NCBI RefSeq assembly: GCF_000219215.1
Contig: NC_015723.1
Location: 2,108,001-2,172,000, forward strand
Direction: 5' to 3'
Source: Cupriavidus necator N-1
GTDB lineage: Bacteria > Pseudomonadota > Gammaproteobacteria > Burkholderiales > Burkholderiaceae
Length of the DNA: 64,000 nt
In this document: positions 1 to 8,093 of the stretch, one piece after another
Layout of the letters: the number at the start of each line of letters is the position of its first letter
How positions within the stretch are numbered: the first letter of the stretch is position 1
The notes under the pieces: generated by a model
Databases searched by the model: none
The model's input: only the letters and a program-made list of their open reading frames with translations
What the model was told of the DNA's origin: nothing
Position numbers and translations under genes: made by a program

Positions 1-824
1 ATGGCCCGGACGGTCCCTATGCCGACTATCCAGCGTCGGACTCGGTGATGCAGGCCGACTCCGGGCTGATGTTCGCCAACCGTGCCGCCGACGGTGGCGC
101 GCGCCGCATCGGCATGCTGCTGGCCGACGCCGCCACCGGCCTCTATGCCGCCCAGGCCTGCGCCGCGGCGCTGTGCCGGCGCTTTCGCAGCGGGCGCGGC
201 GGCCATGTCGAGCTGAACCTGTTCGATGCGTGTTGTGCGCTGCAGGCCAACAACCTGCTCGAGCACGCGATCGGTGGCCCGACGGCCGCCGGGCCGGTGA
301 GCGCGCCCAATGGCGTCTATGCCAGCAGCGACGGCAGCGTGACGCTGCTGGCGCTGAACAACGCGCAGTTCGCCAAGCTATGCCATGCGCTGGACCGCAC
401 CGACTGGCTGGAAGACCCGCGCTTTGCCGACAATGCCGCGCGCATGGCCCACGCCGGGCTGCTGAACCAGCAGGTGGCCGGGCAGATCGCCACGCGCACG
501 ACCGCGCAATGGCAAGACATCCTCAGCCGGCATGACGTGCTGCATGCCCCGGTGCGCAGCTATGACGACGTGCTGGCGCACCCGCAGGCCGCACACCGGC
601 AGACCTTCCAGACGATCGCGCAGCCGGGGCTCGGACCGCTGCCCTTCGCCGGCATCCCGGCGCGCGACATGCGCCGGCCAGCCGGCCCGGCGCCGGCCAA
701 CGGCGAACATACCGTGCAGGTCCTGCGCGAGGCCGGCTTCGGCCAGCAGGCCATCGACGCATGGCTGCAGCAGGGTGTGGTGCGACAGGCGACGGCCCCG
801 GCGGCCAAGGCAGGTGTGCAATGA
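1..824 (+). CDS. CoA-transferase family III (CaiB/BaiF), 3' part
   Basis: The reading frame is open from the first bases of the window (first complete codon at base 3), so the gene starts upstream and only about 273 C-terminal residues are present. The first residues read GPDGPYADYPASDSV, the segment of family III CoA-transferases that precedes the small domain. Further on, GHVELNLFDACCALQANNL and the late APVRSYDDVLAHPQ stretch also fit CaiB/BaiF enzymes, which move CoA between carboxylic acids. The catalytic Asp of the family lies in the missing part or near the edge and cannot be checked. The stop overlaps the start of the next gene (ATGA at 821-824), so the two are translationally coupled. 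The substrate is unknown; a following dehydrogenase and Bug receptor suggest organic-acid catabolism. Confidence 0.85.
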   Translation, partial: GPDGPYADYPASDSVMQADSGLMFANRAADGGARRIGMLLADAATGLYAAQACAAALCRRFRSGRGGHVELNLFDACCALQANNLLEHAIGGPTAAGPVSAPNGVYASSDGSVTLLALNNAQFAKLCHALDRTDWLEDPRFADNAARMAHAGLLNQQVAGQIATRTTAQWQDILSRHDVLHAPVRSYDDVLAHPQAAHRQTFQTIAQPGLGPLPFAGIPARDMRRPAGPAPANGEHTVQVLREAGFGQQAIDAWLQQGVVRQATAPAAKAGVQ

Positions 825-1831
825 AGGCGCTTGTCTGCAAGCAGTTCGGCGGCGTGCAGGACTTGGCGCTGCAGACCATTCCGGAACCGGCGCTGGCCGA
901 CCCGCATGCGGTCACGATTGCCGTCGAGTACGCCAGCGTCAGCCATGCCACCGGCCTGATGATCGCCGGCCAGTACCAGCGGCGCCCCCCGTTGCCCTTC
1001 GTGCCCGGCACCGAAGCGGTCGGCCGCGTGGTGGCCTGCGGTGACGCGGTCACGCGGCTGCGTTCCGGCGACCGGGTGGTGGCGATCGCGGACTGGGGCT
1101 GCTTTGCCGAGCAGGTCACCGTGCCCGAGTACACCGTCTACCGCGTCCCGGACGCGCTGCCGCCAAAGGCTGCGCTGCCGATCCCGATTTCCTATGGCAC
1201 GGCGTATTGCGGGCTGGTGTGGCGCTGTGCGCTGCGCCCAGGCGACACGGTGCTGGTGCTTGGCGCCGGGGCCGGTGTCGGCCTGGCCGCCGTGGAGATT
1301 GCGCGCCAGCTCGGCGCCACGGTCATCGCCTGCGCCAGCACCGAGGCCAAGCGAGCCGACGCGCTGCGGCGCGGCGCCACGCACGCGCTGGCCCCGGCGG
1401 ACCTGGCGGCATCGGTCAAGGCGCTGACGGACGGCCGTGGCGCGGACGTGGTGGTGGACCCGGTCGGCGGCGACCTGTTCAACCAGGCGCTGCGCGCGGC
1501 GGCGGCGAACGCACGCATCCTCAGCATCGGCTTTGCCAGCGGCACCATCCCGCAGGCCCCGGTCAACCTGCTGCTGGTCAAGAACCTCACGCTGCACGGG
1601 TTCTTCTTTGGCCGCTACATCGGCTGGACGCCCGCCAACGAGCGAGCCGAGCATGCGGAGGCGCTGCAGGAGGTCATGGCGACGCTGTTCGATTGGGCCG
1701 CGCAGGGCAAGCTGGAGCCGACCGTATCCGCGGTCTATCCGATCACCGGCCTGGGCGACGCCCTGGCCGCGCTGGAATCCCGCCAGGTGGTGGGCAAGGT
1801 AGCGATAAAAATCAAGGAGACAGAGACGTGA
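821..1831 (+). CDS. Zinc-independent MDR oxidoreductase (NADPH:quinone reductase family)
   Basis: 336 residues starting with MKALVCKQFGG, the typical N-terminus of quinone-oxidoreductase-like medium-chain dehydrogenases. The Rossmann glycine motif GAGAGVG lies near residue 149, and VVDPVGGDLF and the C-terminal VVGKVAIKI also match the family. No structural-zinc cysteine cluster is visible. It would reduce a quinone or an enoyl group using NADPH in the cytoplasm. The start is chosen at 821 because it overlaps the preceding stop as ATGA; longer in-frame extensions run into the CoA-transferase. It is translationally coupled at both ends, so it is an operon member. The exact substrate cannot be told; an acryloyl/enoyl-CoA reductase role is possible given the CoA-transferase upstream. 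Confidence 0.88.
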   Translation: MKALVCKQFGGVQDLALQTIPEPALADPHAVTIAVEYASVSHATGLMIAGQYQRRPPLPFVPGTEAVGRVVACGDAVTRLRSGDRVVAIADWGCFAEQVTVPEYTVYRVPDALPPKAALPIPISYGTAYCGLVWRCALRPGDTVLVLGAGAGVGLAAVEIARQLGATVIACASTEAKRADALRRGATHALAPADLAASVKALTDGRGADVVVDPVGGDLFNQALRAAAANARILSIGFASGTIPQAPVNLLLVKNLTLHGFFFGRYIGWTPANERAEHAEALQEVMATLFDWAAQGKLEPTVSAVYPITGLGDALAALESRQVVGKVAIKIKETET

Positions 1832-2832
1832 ACACCCGATACCAGAAACGACTTCCTGCGTGGCCGCGGCTGCGCGCCGCACTGATGCTGGCGGTAGCCG
1901 CGGCTGCGTTGCCGGCTGCCGCCGTCGCGCAGGACTTCCCGCTGCATCCCGTGCGCATGGTGCTGCCCTACCCCGCCGGCGGACCGACCGACCTGCTCGC
2001 TCGCGTGGTCGCAGTCAAGATGGGCGAGAGCCTGGGCCAGAGCGTGGTGGTCGACAACAAACCCGGCGCCAGTGGCATGATCGGCGCCGAAGCCGTGGCG
2101 CGCGCGCCCGCCGACGGCTACACCATCCTGGCCAATGCCTCGCTGCATGTAATCAACCCCAGCATCCAGCCGAAGATGCGCTATGACTCATTCAAGGACT
2201 TCGTGCCCGTCACGCAGCTGGCCGACGTGCCGCTGGTGCTGGTGGTCAACAACGCATCGCCGGTAAAGACCGTGCAGGACCTGATCGCCTACGCAAATAG
2301 TCAGGGCGGTGCGCTCAACTTCGGCTCGGCTGGCAATGCCTCGGCCCAGCACCTGGCCGGCGAATCGTTCAAGCTGGCAGCAAAGGTGCCGATGCAGCAT
2401 GTGCCGTACAAGGGCAGCGCGCCGGCGCTGACGGACCTGATGGGAGGCCAGATCCAGCTGATGTTTGATTCCATGCCGTCGGCGATGCCCTTCATCAAGT
2501 CCGGCAAGCTGCGTGCCGTTGCCGTGACCACCGCGCGCCGCGCGAGCGCGCTGCCAAACGTGCCCACCGTCGCCGAGTCCGGCCTGCCCGGCTTCGACAT
2601 CAGCACCTGGTACGGCCTGTGGGCGCCGCGCGGCACGCCGGCCCCGGTCGTGGAAAAGCTGGCCGCGCATGCGGCCAGCGCGCTGAAGCGGCCCGATGTG
2701 CGGCAACAATACGCCGACATGGGCGCCGAGCCGGTCGGCTCTTCACCCGGCGACTTTGCCCGCTACAACGCTTCCGAAGGCAGGAAATGGGCGGAAATCG
2801 TGCGGCACTCGGGGGCGAAGGCAGACCAGTAG
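1828..2832 (+). CDS. Bug-family (TctC-like) periplasmic solute-binding receptor
   Basis: 334 residues from a GTG start that overlaps the previous stop as GTGA, with an AAGGAGA ribosome site just upstream. A signal peptide is clear: basic N-terminus, hydrophobic segment about residues 16-30, and cleavage after AVAQ. The mature protein has the Bug hallmarks VRMVLPYPAGGPTDLLAR, VVDNKPGASGMIGAEAVAR and DGYTI. Bug proteins bind carboxylated solutes for tripartite tricarboxylate transporters; betaproteobacteria carry many without adjacent membrane genes. Its coupling to a CoA-transferase and a reductase suggests that it binds the acid those enzymes use. No tctA/tctB lies beside it; the only pair in this window is about 50 kb away. 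Confidence 0.93.
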   Translation: MNTRYQKRLPAWPRLRAALMLAVAAAALPAAAVAQDFPLHPVRMVLPYPAGGPTDLLARVVAVKMGESLGQSVVVDNKPGASGMIGAEAVARAPADGYTILANASLHVINPSIQPKMRYDSFKDFVPVTQLADVPLVLVVNNASPVKTVQDLIAYANSQGGALNFGSAGNASAQHLAGESFKLAAKVPMQHVPYKGSAPALTDLMGGQIQLMFDSMPSAMPFIKSGKLRAVAVTTARRASALPNVPTVAESGLPGFDISTWYGLWAPRGTPAPVVEKLAAHAASALKRPDVRQQYADMGAEPVGSSPGDFARYNASEGRKWAEIVRHSGAKADQ

Positions 2833-2853
2833 CGCACTGCGGTTGCGGCAGGA

Positions 2854-2878
2854 CTGGCCGATGCCGGGTGTCGGCCAG
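2854..2878 (+). terminator. Stem-loop after the Bug receptor gene
   Basis: Perfect 8-bp arms CTGGCCGA and TCGGCCAG with a 9-base loop, 22 bases after the stop. There is no run of T after it, so it may act as an RNA 3' end or a weak terminator between this operon and the convergent vapC. Confidence 0.35.
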
Positions 2879-2912
2879 ACGCGCAGTTGGCCAATCTTTC
2901 AGATTGCCGCGA

Positions 2913-3323
2913 TCAGTTTCCGGTCGGAACCGACCAGTCCTCCACCACCAGGCCAGGAACGCGCCGGAACGCCTGGTCATTGGTCACCAGCACCGCACCA
3001 GTCTCCAGCGCGTGCGCGGCAATCAGCAAGTCCAGTGCCCCCATTGGCTGTCCTTGGGATTCCAGCGCAGCGCGGGTCTCACCATAGCCGGCCATTACTG
3101 AAGGGGTCCAGGGCAACACCTCGACCCTGCGCAGCAGTTCGTCGACTGCGCGCGCGAGGCGCGCTGCACCGGGGCGTTTGGCCAGCCCGTACATCAGTTC
3201 CGCGCCGGTGATGGCTGACAGGCACAGCGCCGCCATCGGCGCGGCCGTCACGCGTGCCACGACTGCCGGATGTGCCCGCAGCAGGTGGCTCACGATATTG
3301 GTGTCGAGCATGTAGCGCGTCAT
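2913..3323 (-). CDS. vapC: VapC-type PIN-domain ribonuclease toxin
   Basis: 136 residues starting [15 protein letters not shown], the standard PIN-domain opening with the first acidic metal ligand at Asp7. Further acidic residues are seen in [23 protein letters not shown] and LVTNDQAF, so the Mg-binding set looks complete. VapC toxins cleave tRNA or rRNA when freed from VapB. The start is placed at 3323 because the ATG overlaps the stop of the upstream antitoxin as ATGA, the usual coupling for such pairs. The late GLVVEDWS is also typical of the family. Confidence 0.93.
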   Translation of the reverse strand: MTRYMLDTNIVSHLLRAHPAVVARVTAAPMAALCLSAITGAELMYGLAKRPGAARLARAVDELLRRVEVLPWTPSVMAGYGETRAALESQGQPMGALDLLIAAHALETGAVLVTNDQAFRRVPGLVVEDWSVPTGN

Positions 3324-3571
3324 TCGAGGCCCGCCAGCGGATCCCTGGCTTGTTCGCCCTGCGCGCGGCCGGCCAGGAAGTCTGCCGGCACGGCGCTGTC
3401 CTTGATGGCTGCCAGGAAGCCGTCCCAACTCTCCGGCCGGCGCGACAGGATCACGTCGCCGGTGGACGGGTCGCGGCGTATATATACCTCGCGCTCGGCG
3501 AAGCGGAATTCCTGCGGCAGCCGTACCGCCTGGCTGCGGCCAGTGGTGAAAATTTTGGCAGTGGTGCTCAC
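3320..3571 (-). CDS. vapB: VapB-type antitoxin (AbrB/SpoVT fold)
   Basis: 83 residues from a GTG start ([19 protein letters not shown]), preceded by GGAAAC as ribosome site. The [16 protein letters not shown] segment is the swapped-hairpin DNA-binding domain of VapB antitoxins, and the acidic tail would clamp onto VapC. An in-frame ATG further upstream would add 31 residues of poor family fit that overlap the operator sites, so the GTG is preferred. The gene overlaps vapC by four bases. Autoregulation is expected: a perfect palindrome lies 10 bases upstream of the start codon, with a second copy further out. Confidence 0.9.
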   Translation of the reverse strand: MSTTAKIFTTGRSQAVRLPQEFRFAEREVYIRRDPSTGDVILSRRPESWDGFLAAIKDSAVPADFLAGRAQGEQARDPLAGLE

Positions 3572-3580
3572 GATGTTTCC

Positions 3581-3624
3581 TTTGATAGCTATCAAAAGAT
3601 ATACCATAGTTCGATAGATATCAA
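3581..3624 (-). promoter_or_regulatory. Tandem operator palindromes of vapBC
   Basis: The perfect 16-bp palindrome TTTGATAGCTATCAAA lies at 3581-3596. A second copy, TCGATAGATATCAA at 3611-3624, matches the 14-bp core at 12 of 14 positions. Their centres are 29 bp apart, close to three helical turns. An AT-rich promoter-like stretch (TATGGTATAT on the minus strand) lies between them. This arrangement fits cooperative VapBC autorepression. Confidence 0.65.
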
Positions 3625-3790
3625 GATACTTATCTGTGCCTCGCATCCGGGAGTCGTTTAGCACCGCAAACGTGCGCCCAATGCGCGCAAGTTGAGCATC
3701 GGACCCACGGATCCGCTCCTCATTTCCCCCACACCCCCATTCCAGCTACGGGTTATTGCTCGTTGAAGGGTGGCATGTCTGTTGCATAGC

Positions 3791-3807
3791 ATTCAAGTAA
3801 CTTGAAT
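3791..3807. promoter_or_regulatory. Candidate operator upstream of the first ABC transporter operon
   Basis: The perfect 17-bp palindrome ATTCAAGTAACTTGAAT sits upstream of the first gene of the transporter operon. Its size and symmetry suit a dimeric helix-turn-helix repressor. The XRE-cupin regulator encoded at 11513-12103 is the natural candidate, but nothing in the sequence proves the link. Confidence 0.45.
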
Positions 3808-3929
3808 TTGGTGCAGGCGGCTTTCAAGAAGCCGCCCCGGGTATCCGCAGGCGGCCCGCATCGGTTCGGGTCCGTGACGCCGGGCCAGTGGCCCGTCCAA
3901 TTTGTCCATGCAACCCAGGGGGAAAGAGA

Positions 3930-5105
3930 GTGCGCAAGAAACACACTGCAGTAGCCGCCGCCATGGCAGCCGCAGCGACCGCAATGGTCCTGACGGCAGC
4001 ACCGGCGCAGGCCAAGGATGTCGTCAAGATTGCCTTTGTCGGTCCGCTGACCGGTGGCGTGTCGTCGATCGGCCTGGGCGGACGTAATTCCGCGGACCTG
4101 GCCGTGCGCTTGCGCAATGCGGACCCGAAGGCCAGGTACACCTATGAACTGGTGGTGCAGGACGACGAATGCCGGCCGAACGTCGGCGTGCAGGTGGCGA
4201 CCAAGATCGCGGCGGACAAGTCCATTGTTGCCGGCGTGACGCACTTCTGCTCTGCCGTGGCCATGGGTACAGTGGGCGTCTACAACCGCTTCGGCATGCC
4301 CGCCGTCGTGTGGGGCGCCGTGCTGCCCGAGGTCACCTACGGCAACAAATTCAAGGAGATCCATCGCGTCAACGGCACGATGATCAACCAGAGCGAAGTG
4401 GCAGCCAAATTCATGACCGGGCTGGGCTACAAGAAGTGGGCGATCATCCATGACACCACCGACTACGGCAAGGGCCACAACAAGTATTTCAGCGAGTTCC
4501 TTAAGAAGGATGGCGGCACCATCGTAGGCACGTTCGGCGTGACAGCCGATCAGCAGGACTTCACCACGGAGCTGACCAAGATCCGCGAACTGAAGCCCGA
4601 CGTGGTGTATTTCGGCGGCCTCACGCCGCTGGGCGTGCGCATCCGCACGCAGATGGACAAGCTCGGCATCAAGGCCCAGTTCGAAGGCACGTCGGGCATC
4701 AAGTCCGATGCCTATATCGAAGGCGTGGGCAAGCCGCTGTCGGAGGGTTCGCTGGCGTTCATCGAAGGCGCGCCGGTAGAGAAGCTGGCGGGCGGCCAGT
4801 TCTTCATGGAACGCTACACGCAGCAGAAATACGGTGAACCGCCCGAAGCGTACGGCCCGTTTGCGTTCGCCGCGGCCAACCTGATCATGGACGCCGTGGA
4901 AAAGGTGGGCCCGGACCGCAAGAAGGTGCGTGATGTGCTGAACGGCACCAGGGACGTGAACACCATCATCGGCAAGGTCACCTTCGACGACCACGGCCAG
5001 AACGTGGTGCCGCTGATCACCAAGTATGTGGTGGAAGACGGCAAGTGGGTGATCTGGGAAGACAGCACCTACGGCAAGGGCAAGAAGAAGCTGACCGGCC
5101 TGTAA
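3930..5105 (+). CDS. ABC transporter substrate-binding protein (Leu/Ile/Val- or urea/amide-type)
   Basis: 391 residues from a GTG start preceded by AGGGGGAAAGAG. The signal peptide has a basic start VRKKH, a hydrophobic segment of about 18 residues and probable cleavage after AQA at residue 28. The mature chain begins with VKIAFVGPLTGG, the type I periplasmic-binding fold of LivK-like receptors, and contains GYKKWAIIHDTTDYGKG and GGLTPLGVRIRTQMD. An upstream in-frame ATG would spoil the signal peptide, so GTG is chosen. It is the first gene of a transporter operon with two permeases and two ATPases. The downstream amidase and ureido-hydrolase suggest an amide or ureide ligand rather than a branched-chain amino acid. 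Confidence 0.92.
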   Translation: MRKKHTAVAAAMAAAATAMVLTAAPAQAKDVVKIAFVGPLTGGVSSIGLGGRNSADLAVRLRNADPKARYTYELVVQDDECRPNVGVQVATKIAADKSIVAGVTHFCSAVAMGTVGVYNRFGMPAVVWGAVLPEVTYGNKFKEIHRVNGTMINQSEVAAKFMTGLGYKKWAIIHDTTDYGKGHNKYFSEFLKKDGGTIVGTFGVTADQQDFTTELTKIRELKPDVVYFGGLTPLGVRIRTQMDKLGIKAQFEGTSGIKSDAYIEGVGKPLSEGSLAFIEGAPVEKLAGGQFFMERYTQQKYGEPPEAYGPFAFAAANLIMDAVEKVGPDRKKVRDVLNGTRDVNTIIGKVTFDDHGQNVVPLITKYVVEDGKWVIWEDSTYGKGKKKLTGL

Positions 5106-5186
5106 GCATGGCGGCCGGGTTCGGGGCGCTCCTGCCCCCCGCCCGGCCCCGCGCCCGCCTGGGCATCCGGAATTCGGAGGATACCG

Positions 5187-6116
5187 ATGAGTGTATTAGG
5201 GCAGTACGTCTTTAACGGGCTGATGCTCGGGATGATCTACGCCATGGTGGCGGTCGGGTTCACGCTGTTCTTCGGCGTGCTCGACGTGATCAAGTTTTCT
5301 CATGGCGATGTGCTGATGGTGGGCGCGTTTGCCGGGCTGGCGGCATCAGCCGGCGTGGTGGCGATGCACGTGGATTCCCCGTGGCTGCAGCTGCTGGCCA
5401 TCGTGGTGTGCGCGGTGACGGTGACCGGCCTGCTGGGCGCCGGCATCGCCCGCGTCCTGATCCTGCCGCTGCGCCGTGCGCCACCGCTGAACACGCTGCT
5501 GGCCACGCTGATGCTGGGCACGGTGCTGCGTGAGGCGGTCCGGCTGTTCTACCCGGACGGCTCGAACCCGAAGCCGTTTCCCGCGCTGCTGCCCGCTGGC
5601 GAGTTCACCATCGGCGCGCTCTCCATCCGCGCGGACAACCTGATCCTGCTGGCCGCCGGCGTAGCCATCATCCTCGGCGTGCATCTGCTGATCACCCGCA
5701 CGCGCTTTGGCATGGCCATTCGTGCCGTGGCCCAGGATGGCGAAACGGCCCGGCTGATGGGCATCAACTTCGAGGTAGTGGTACTGGTCACGTTTGCGCT
5801 GGGGTCCGCCATGGCGGCACTGGCGGGCGTGATGAATGGCCTCTACTACAACGAGATCAACTTCAACGTCGGGCTGCTGCTGGGAGTGATCGGCTTTGCC
5901 GCTGCCATCCTGGGCGGGCTCGGCAATATCTACGGCGCCATCCTCGGCGGCTTCCTGTTTGCGGCGCTGCAGGTACTGGGCAGTGCCATGCTGCCGGCCC
6001 TGGTGCCAGACATCCCGAGCGCCTACAAGGACGTATTCGCCTTTGCCGTGGTCATCGTGCTGATGGCCTGGAAGCCGACCGGACTCATCGCGGAGAAAGC
6101 CAGTGAACGTGTCTGA
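5187..6116 (+). CDS. Branched-chain-amino-acid-type ABC permease, LivH family
   Basis: 309 residues with about eight to nine hydrophobic segments. It begins MSVLGQYVFNGLMLGMIYA, the classic LivH opening, and carries FFGVLDVIKFSHGDVLMVGA, where LivH proteins have the conserved SHG turn. GGLGNIYGAILGG near the C-terminus is also characteristic. A good GGAGG ribosome site precedes the ATG. It would form the inner-membrane channel with the next gene product. It overlaps the following gene by 14 bases, so the two permeases are coupled. Confidence 0.95.
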   Translation: MSVLGQYVFNGLMLGMIYAMVAVGFTLFFGVLDVIKFSHGDVLMVGAFAGLAASAGVVAMHVDSPWLQLLAIVVCAVTVTGLLGAGIARVLILPLRRAPPLNTLLATLMLGTVLREAVRLFYPDGSNPKPFPALLPAGEFTIGALSIRADNLILLAAGVAIILGVHLLITRTRFGMAIRAVAQDGETARLMGINFEVVVLVTFALGSAMAALAGVMNGLYYNEINFNVGLLLGVIGFAAAILGGLGNIYGAILGGFLFAALQVLGSAMLPALVPDIPSAYKDVFAFAVVIVLMAWKPTGLIAEKASERV

Positions 6117-7314
6117 CAACGTCTCGAAGCCGCTGCCTGCGGTCCCCGGCGCAACGACCGACGGCTCGCAACGCCGCCCGGCCATGGTGCTGGCCATCGC
6201 GGCCATCGCCATGGTGGCCTATCTCTACTGCTTCCTGCATGCGGAATCGCAGCTGGCAGTGGCCGTGCTGCTGGCACTGGCCGGGGCCGCGGTGTTTGCG
6301 GCGGGCCGGCTGGGCCTGACGCAGGCCGTGGAGCAGGCGACAGTGCGGCGACCGGGCCAGTCCAGGCTATGGGCGCTGGCCGGCACGCTGGCGCTGATCG
6401 CGCTGTTCCACGAGAGCCATTTCGTCCTGTTGATGCTGTGTGCGGTGCTGCTTTACACCACCGCCTGCCTGGGGTTGACCGTCCAGTTCGGGTTTTCCGG
6501 CGTGTCCAACTTCGCGGGCGCGGCGTTCTTTGGCATCGGCGCCTACACCACGGCCGTGCTGGCCACGCACACGGGCATTCCTCACGTGCTGGTGATCGTG
6601 CTGTCTGGCGTGGCAGCGGCCGTGATCGGCTCGGTGCTGGTTGCACCCGTGCTGCGCACGCGCGGCCACTATGCGGCGCTGGTGACCATCGCGTTCGGCA
6701 TCCTGTTCAAGACCTTCCTTGAGGTCAACGACGTGCTGGGCGGGCCGCAGGGCCTGCAGGTGCCCGGGATGACGCTGTTCGGCTTCGCGTTCAATGAGGG
6801 CGTGACACTGTTCGGCGTGGACGTGTCGTTCTACGCCAGCTATGCGCTGCTGAGCCTGCTGATCTGCGCAGGCACGTTTGTCGTAGTCAAGGCGCTGGAA
6901 CGCTCGTGGGTAGGCCTGGCGATGGACGTGGTGCGCACCGACGAGACCGCCGCCGCCGCGTTCGGCCTGCACATCGCCCGCTGGAAGGTGATTGCGTTCA
7001 TGCTCGGCAACTTCTTTGCCGGCATCGCGGGCAGTGTCTACGGTATGGTCACTGCGTTCGTGGCGCCCAACAACTTCACCTTCGCCGACTCGCTGCTGAT
7101 GCTGTCGATCGTGATCCTGGGCGGCCTTGGCAACGTGGTGGGCCTGGTGCCAGCGGCGATCATCGTGCTGGTGCTGCCCGAAAAGCTGCAATTCATCCAG
7201 GAATACCGCTTCCTGTTCTACGCGGCGCTGGTGATCGCCATCCTGCTGTTCCGCCCGGACGGCCTGATGCCGCGCAAGACCCGCCTGTTCTTTCCCCGGG
7301 AGGATGCGCAATGA
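6103..7314 (+). CDS. Branched-chain-amino-acid-type ABC permease, LivM family
   Basis: 403 residues from a GTG start (VNVSDNVSK) lying inside the end of the LivH-type gene; a GTG two codons later is also possible. It is longer than typical LivM because of an N-terminal extension with two extra hydrophobic segments (about residues 25-75). The LivM core follows: YTTACLGLTVQFGFSGVSNF, RTRGHYAALVTIAFG, and GGLGNVVGLVPAA late in the chain. It partners with the LivH-type permease. Its stop overlaps the next start as ATGA. Confidence 0.94.
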   Translation: MNVSDNVSKPLPAVPGATTDGSQRRPAMVLAIAAIAMVAYLYCFLHAESQLAVAVLLALAGAAVFAAGRLGLTQAVEQATVRRPGQSRLWALAGTLALIALFHESHFVLLMLCAVLLYTTACLGLTVQFGFSGVSNFAGAAFFGIGAYTTAVLATHTGIPHVLVIVLSGVAAAVIGSVLVAPVLRTRGHYAALVTIAFGILFKTFLEVNDVLGGPQGLQVPGMTLFGFAFNEGVTLFGVDVSFYASYALLSLLICAGTFVVVKALERSWVGLAMDVVRTDETAAAAFGLHIARWKVIAFMLGNFFAGIAGSVYGMVTAFVAPNNFTFADSLLMLSIVILGGLGNVVGLVPAAIIVLVLPEKLQFIQEYRFLFYAALVIAILLFRPDGLMPRKTRLFFPREDAQ

Positions 7315-8093
7315 GCGACGCGATGATCCAGGTGCGCGACCTGACCATGCGCTTTGGCGGCCTGACCGCGCTGGACAAACTCCAGCTCGATATCCGCCGT
7401 GGCGAGATCCTGGGCCTGCTCGGCCCCAACGGCTCCGGCAAGACCACGTTCTTCAACGTGCTGACGGGGCTATACAAGGCCAGCGCCGGAACTATCACTT
7501 ATGACAGCGACAACGTCATCGGCAAGACGCCACAGCAGATCTATCGCAGCGGCGTGGCGCGGACGTTCCAGCGTTCGCGGCTGTCGCTGCCGCTGACGGT
7601 GTTCGACAACATCGTGATCGGCGATTACCAGAACATGCAGCACGGGCTGGTCTTCAACCTGTTCCGGCGCAAGGCGTTCCGCGCCGAGTACGAGCGCTAC
7701 GTGGAGTCGGTGCGCGAGCTGCTGGGCATCTTCAGCCCGCCGCTGGTGGCGCGGCTGTTCGAGCCGGTGGAAACGTTCACGATGATCGACCGCCGCCGCA
7801 TCGAGGTCTGCCGGGCCCTGATGAGCCGCCCTCGGCTGCTGCTGCTCGACGAGCCTTCGGCTGGCATGACGCATGACGAGACCCACGAGCTGATGGACGA
7901 CATCCTGCAGGTGCGCGGCAAGCTGCAGGACCTGTCGGTGGTGCTGATCGAGCACGAGATGAACGTGATCGAGCGAATCACCGACCGCTGCATCGTGCTG
8001 AACTACGGCAAGAAGATTGCCGAGGGAACCTACGCCGAGATTACCGCCGATCCCGACGTGCAGACCGCCTATCTGGGGGAGGAAGCCGCATGA
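7311..8093 (+). CDS. ABC transporter ATPase, LivG family, with degenerate signature motif
   Basis: 260 residues. The Walker A GPNGSGKTT, Walker B LLLLDEPSAG and switch His in VVLIEHEMNVI are intact. The ABC signature, normally LSYGQQR in LivG, reads FTMIDRRRIEVCRAL here, without the glycine that contacts ATP in the partner subunit. The frame is continuous through this region, so it is substitution rather than frameshift. It should pair with the next gene's LivF-type ATPase, leaving one of the two ATP sites non-canonical. The start overlaps the LivM stop as ATGA, and the stop overlaps the LivF start in the same way. Confidence 0.93.
   Translation: MSDAMIQVRDLTMRFGGLTALDKLQLDIRRGEILGLLGPNGSGKTTFFNVLTGLYKASAGTITYDSDNVIGKTPQQIYRSGVARTFQRSRLSLPLTVFDNIVIGDYQNMQHGLVFNLFRRKAFRAEYERYVESVRELLGIFSPPLVARLFEPVETFTMIDRRRIEVCRALMSRPRLLLLDEPSAGMTHDETHELMDDILQVRGKLQDLSVVLIEHEMNVIERITDRCIVLNYGKKIAEGTYAEITADPDVQTAYLGEEAA

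Larger units (their letters stand above)
3572..3929. other. Intergenic region between vapB and the first Liv-type operon
   Basis: No gene is supported here. It holds the vapBC operators on the left and, at 3791-3807, the perfect palindrome ATTCAAGTAACTTGAAT (8-bp arms around one base), about 123 bases before the start of the ABC binding-protein gene. The remainder shows no further obvious structure. Confidence 0.6.

Noticed and set aside
1816..1827. A separate promoter before the first Bug gene
   Set aside because: The gene overlaps the preceding stop by GTGA and has only a ribosome site here, so it is coupled to the upstream gene.
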